Position numbers and translations under genes: made by a program. The notes beneath the pieces were generated by a model. The model saw only the letters and a program-made list of their open reading frames with translations, ran no database searches and was not told where the DNA came from. Of a stretch of 64,000 nt of DNA, positions 62,253 through 64,000 are shown piece after piece. The stretch lies in contig NZ_JBDKWZ010000007.1 of assembly GCF_039710355.1 (NCBI RefSeq), positions 186,001 to 250,000 of the forward strand. The letters run 5' to 3'. How positions within the stretch are numbered: position 1 is the first letter of the stretch; every line of letters begins with the position of its first letter. Source of the stretch: Rapidithrix thailandica. Lineage in GTDB: Bacteria > Bacteroidota > Bacteroidia > Cytophagales > Flammeovirgaceae.

Positions 62253-63461
62253 ATGAATACAGTTAAAATTGGAGACAAGTTTGAAAACAAATCTTATGAT
62301 TTGATTGAAAAGGCAATCAAAAATGGGGAACTGGGAATTTGCGAAAGCTCAGCAGTAGTTCACAGAAAAAAAGGCTATTATTCGAAAGACAGAGAAAAGA
62401 ATATAATTTTTGATTTATCAATAGAAGTATGGCCTGAAAACGCTGAACGATACACACTTTTATATTTAATAGAGTGTAAGAGTTCACCTAAAGGACACAA
62501 TGTCCCTGTTGATGATGTTGAAGAGTTTTATACAAAATATAATCAAGTTGCAGGAGGTGGAGTAAAAGGGATAATGATTAGTGATAACAAATTTCAAACT
62601 GGTGGAGTAACTTTTGCAAAGAATAAAATGATGATGTTAATCGAAGTTGATAAAGATAACAATCATTCTATAATACTTCATAGAACTGAAAGGAATAGAA
62701 CAAGAGAAGAAAATAAAGATACAGACCAAATTATCTTTATTTTCATAAAAAAAACATTAGGATTAGAAAAAGTAGAGGGCTTAAAAAAACTATCAGCAGA
62801 ACAAATTGAAAATTTCGCTTTATCAATTTTAAGAGATTATAACAATTTAAACTCACCAATTAAGATAGAAGAATTCAAAAAATACCTGGAACAAAAACAT
62901 AAATTAAAATTTGATTTTACTAAAAATTTAGAAACTGTAAATGGGAAAAAAATTACTGGTTATTTTGACTTGGAAAATAATTCAATATTAATAGACAAGT
63001 CTATAATATCAACAGAAAAATTTCCATTTGTGTTAGGTCATGAATTGGGTCACTTTTTTTTACATAGTGAGCTAAAAGTAAACCAAGAAAGGTATAATGA
63101 CTTTGAAGATTCAAAATATGATTTCTTTACTGATAGACATCAGTTGGTTAATGGCAAGCATTGGATAGAATGGCAAGCGAATAAATTTGCCATTGCCCTA
63201 TTTCTTCCCAAAGACTTATTTTTTCCTTATTTGGTAGCCTTTCGAAAAAGTATAGGTATTAGTCGCCCACATTATATTTATTTAGATGACCAACCTATTA
63301 ACAAAAAAGATTATCGAGAAACTGTAGAGTTTCTTTCTCAACATTTTGGGATTAGCAAAACTGCTGTCAAGTTTCGAATAGAAAATCTTGATTTAATAAC
63401 ATATGCAAATTCCCAAGATGATGACATACGAAATTTAATTAGGCAGTCATTTTTTATATGA
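62253..63461 (+). CDS. Nuclease-like domain fused to an ImmA/IrrE-type metallopeptidase
   Basis: The 402-residue protein has an N-terminal region (about 1-150) with YTLLYLIECKSSPKG, a possible PD-(D/E)-x-K nuclease strand in the style of Mrr-like proteins. Residues 255-330 hold HELGHFFLH, the zinc motif of ImmA/IrrE (COG2856) peptidases, followed by WIEWQANKFAIALFLP with the third ligand Glu. The C-terminal part (GISKTAVKFRIENLDLI) has an HTH-like pattern. ImmA/IrrE enzymes cleave repressors or regulators. The gene is AT-rich, unlike the block to its left. A role in element control or anti-phage defence is possible; neither is shown. Confidence 0.8.
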   Translation: MNTVKIGDKFENKSYDLIEKAIKNGELGICESSAVVHRKKGYYSKDREKNIIFDLSIEVWPENAERYTLLYLIECKSSPKGHNVPVDDVEEFYTKYNQVAGGGVKGIMISDNKFQTGGVTFAKNKMMMLIEVDKDNNHSIILHRTERNRTREENKDTDQIIFIFIKKTLGLEKVEGLKKLSAEQIENFALSILRDYNNLNSPIKIEEFKKYLEQKHKLKFDFTKNLETVNGKKITGYFDLENNSILIDKSIISTEKFPFVLGHELGHFFLHSELKVNQERYNDFEDSKYDFFTDRHQLVNGKHWIEWQANKFAIALFLPKDLFFPYLVAFRKSIGISRPHYIYLDDQPINKKDYRETVEFLSQHFGISKTAVKFRIENLDLITYANSQDDDIRNLIRQSFFI

Positions 63462-63518
63462 AATTCGCACACAGCATAAATAGACTTTATATCACTTCAA
63501 ATAGCTAAATATCCCTAT

Positions 63519-63773
63519 TCATCCCTGGTGGAGTTGTCGTACTTTTGACAAAGAATCAACCGGTACACAACTATGCAAATCCGTCCAAGTAGGTTTAAAA
63601 TACAACTTTACCTGAAAGTCTTTTTTAAGTTCTCCGGCCTCTTGCTCGCTGATCTTGCCCTCCAGTTGCAATTCTTCCACCGCCTGGTACCATTTGCGTT
63701 GAAGGTACCCCGAACGCCACAGGGAAAAAGCCAGTACAAGCAATAAATAGCTGATAATGATTATGTAAGTCAT
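63519..63773 (-). CDS. Small membrane protein with helical tail
   Basis: An 84-residue protein with one N-terminal membrane helix (YIIIISYLLLVLAFSLWRSG) and a charged helical region (EELQLEGKISEQEAGELKKD), similar in layout to the short helical SHOCT-like domains but not identified as such. Location is the membrane. Single gene on the - strand; the terminator-like hairpin at 63850 belongs to the gene upstream of it. Confidence 0.6.
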   Translation of the reverse strand: MTYIIIISYLLLVLAFSLWRSGYLQRKWYQAVEELQLEGKISEQEAGELKKDFQVKLYFKPTWTDLHSCVPVDSLSKVRQLHQG

Positions 63774-63849
63774 GGTATTAAAAAATGATGAATCATGCCT
63801 TTAAAAGGCAAGGGTTGTGCCAAAGAAAACACTTGCGTTTTGGCTATAA

Positions 63850-63888
63850 ACAAAGCCTGGACACGTAACGATGTACCCAGGCTTTGTA
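63850..63888 (-). terminator. Terminator of the gene that enters from the right edge
   Basis: Perfect arms ACAAAGCCTGG / CCAGGCTTTGT with a loop of about 16 bases, immediately beyond the stop of the partial gene at 63889. Confidence 0.72.
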
Positions 63889-64000
63889 TTACTTCCTAAA
63901 AACCGCATGGGTTTCCTGAACAATTTTGACAAGTTCATAGAGTTTTTCAGTCCGTTCCACTAAAGCCTGTTTGACCTTTACCTTATGTAAATAAGCTTGT
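63889..64000 (-). CDS. C-terminal end of an unidentified gene cut by the right edge
   Basis: On the - strand an open frame runs from the right edge to a TAA at 63889. The last 36 residues read QAYLHKVKVKQALVERTEKL followed by YELVKIVQETHAVFRK, a helical, basic tail. No family can be assigned. The nearby terminator supports a true gene end. Confidence 0.55.
   Translation of the reverse strand, partial: QAYLHKVKVKQALVERTEKLYELVKIVQETHAVFRK

Noticed and set aside
1..64000. tRNA, rRNA and CRISPR arrays
   Set aside because: I looked for cloverleaf-like stems ending in CCA, conserved rRNA words and regularly spaced repeats and saw none. This does not exclude a tRNA that a dedicated search would find.

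Overview
The window reads as chromosomal DNA of a Bacteroidota bacterium, most likely Cytophagales-like; the family cannot be fixed by eye. The supporting evidence is a short housekeeping sigma factor without region 1.1, a menaquinone polyprenyltransferase, an S46 dipeptidyl-peptidase, FKBP-type lipoproteins, weak or absent Shine-Dalgarno sequences, and a Bacteroidota-style TssD (Hcp) protein.

Positions 1 to about 38,700 are ordinary, moderately AT-rich chromosome with mostly single genes separated by clear hairpin terminators: thiM (cut by the edge), a multi-PAS histidine kinase, menA, a class III sirtuin, fmt, a DinB-like protein, pssA, a metallo-beta-lactamase hydrolase, rpoD, typA, an outer-membrane barrel, ffh, trxA, a nitroreductase, proline dehydrogenase, an S46 peptidase, a D-threonine-aldolase-like enzyme, udk, an nrnA-like DHH phosphoesterase, two FKBP lipoproteins, rdgB, a DJ-1-like protein, an NqrM-like membrane protein, a DUF368 transporter, a Nudix hydrolase and several small or unrecognised genes. 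Two long gene-poor stretches lie at 33.4-34.3 kb and 37.1-38.2 kb.

Positions 38,991 to about 62,161 look like an inserted accessory block. It opens with an AT-rich tyrosine recombinase on the + strand. Then come, all on the - strand, a TssD-family protein with a C-terminal adaptor-like extension, a metzincin-type protease that is probably its cargo effector, and two tandem paralogous exported proteins that are candidate immunity proteins. Upstream of these in the same direction lies a compact run of about 20 genes (44,547-61,842), visibly richer in G+C than the flanks, with 1-4 base stop/start overlaps. It encodes several single-pass membrane proteins, a membrane-anchored transglutaminase-like protein with low-complexity repeats, a membrane-anchored M15 peptidase, a membrane-anchored peptidoglycan-binding-like protein, small beta-rich proteins, a 1364-residue protein joining a DUF3560-like region, an adenine-methyltransferase domain and a RecA-like ATPase, a CBM5/12-like protein and a large LamG-rich protein. 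I recognise no terminase, portal, tail tube, sheath, baseplate or conjugation gene. My working hypothesis is an integrated tailless, membrane-containing virus or a particle derived from one. It may carry, or sit next to, a TssD-linked toxin cassette. This is inference.

Beyond 62.2 kb lie an AT-rich gene fusing a nuclease-like domain to an ImmA/IrrE-type metallopeptidase, a small membrane protein, and a partial gene running off the right edge.
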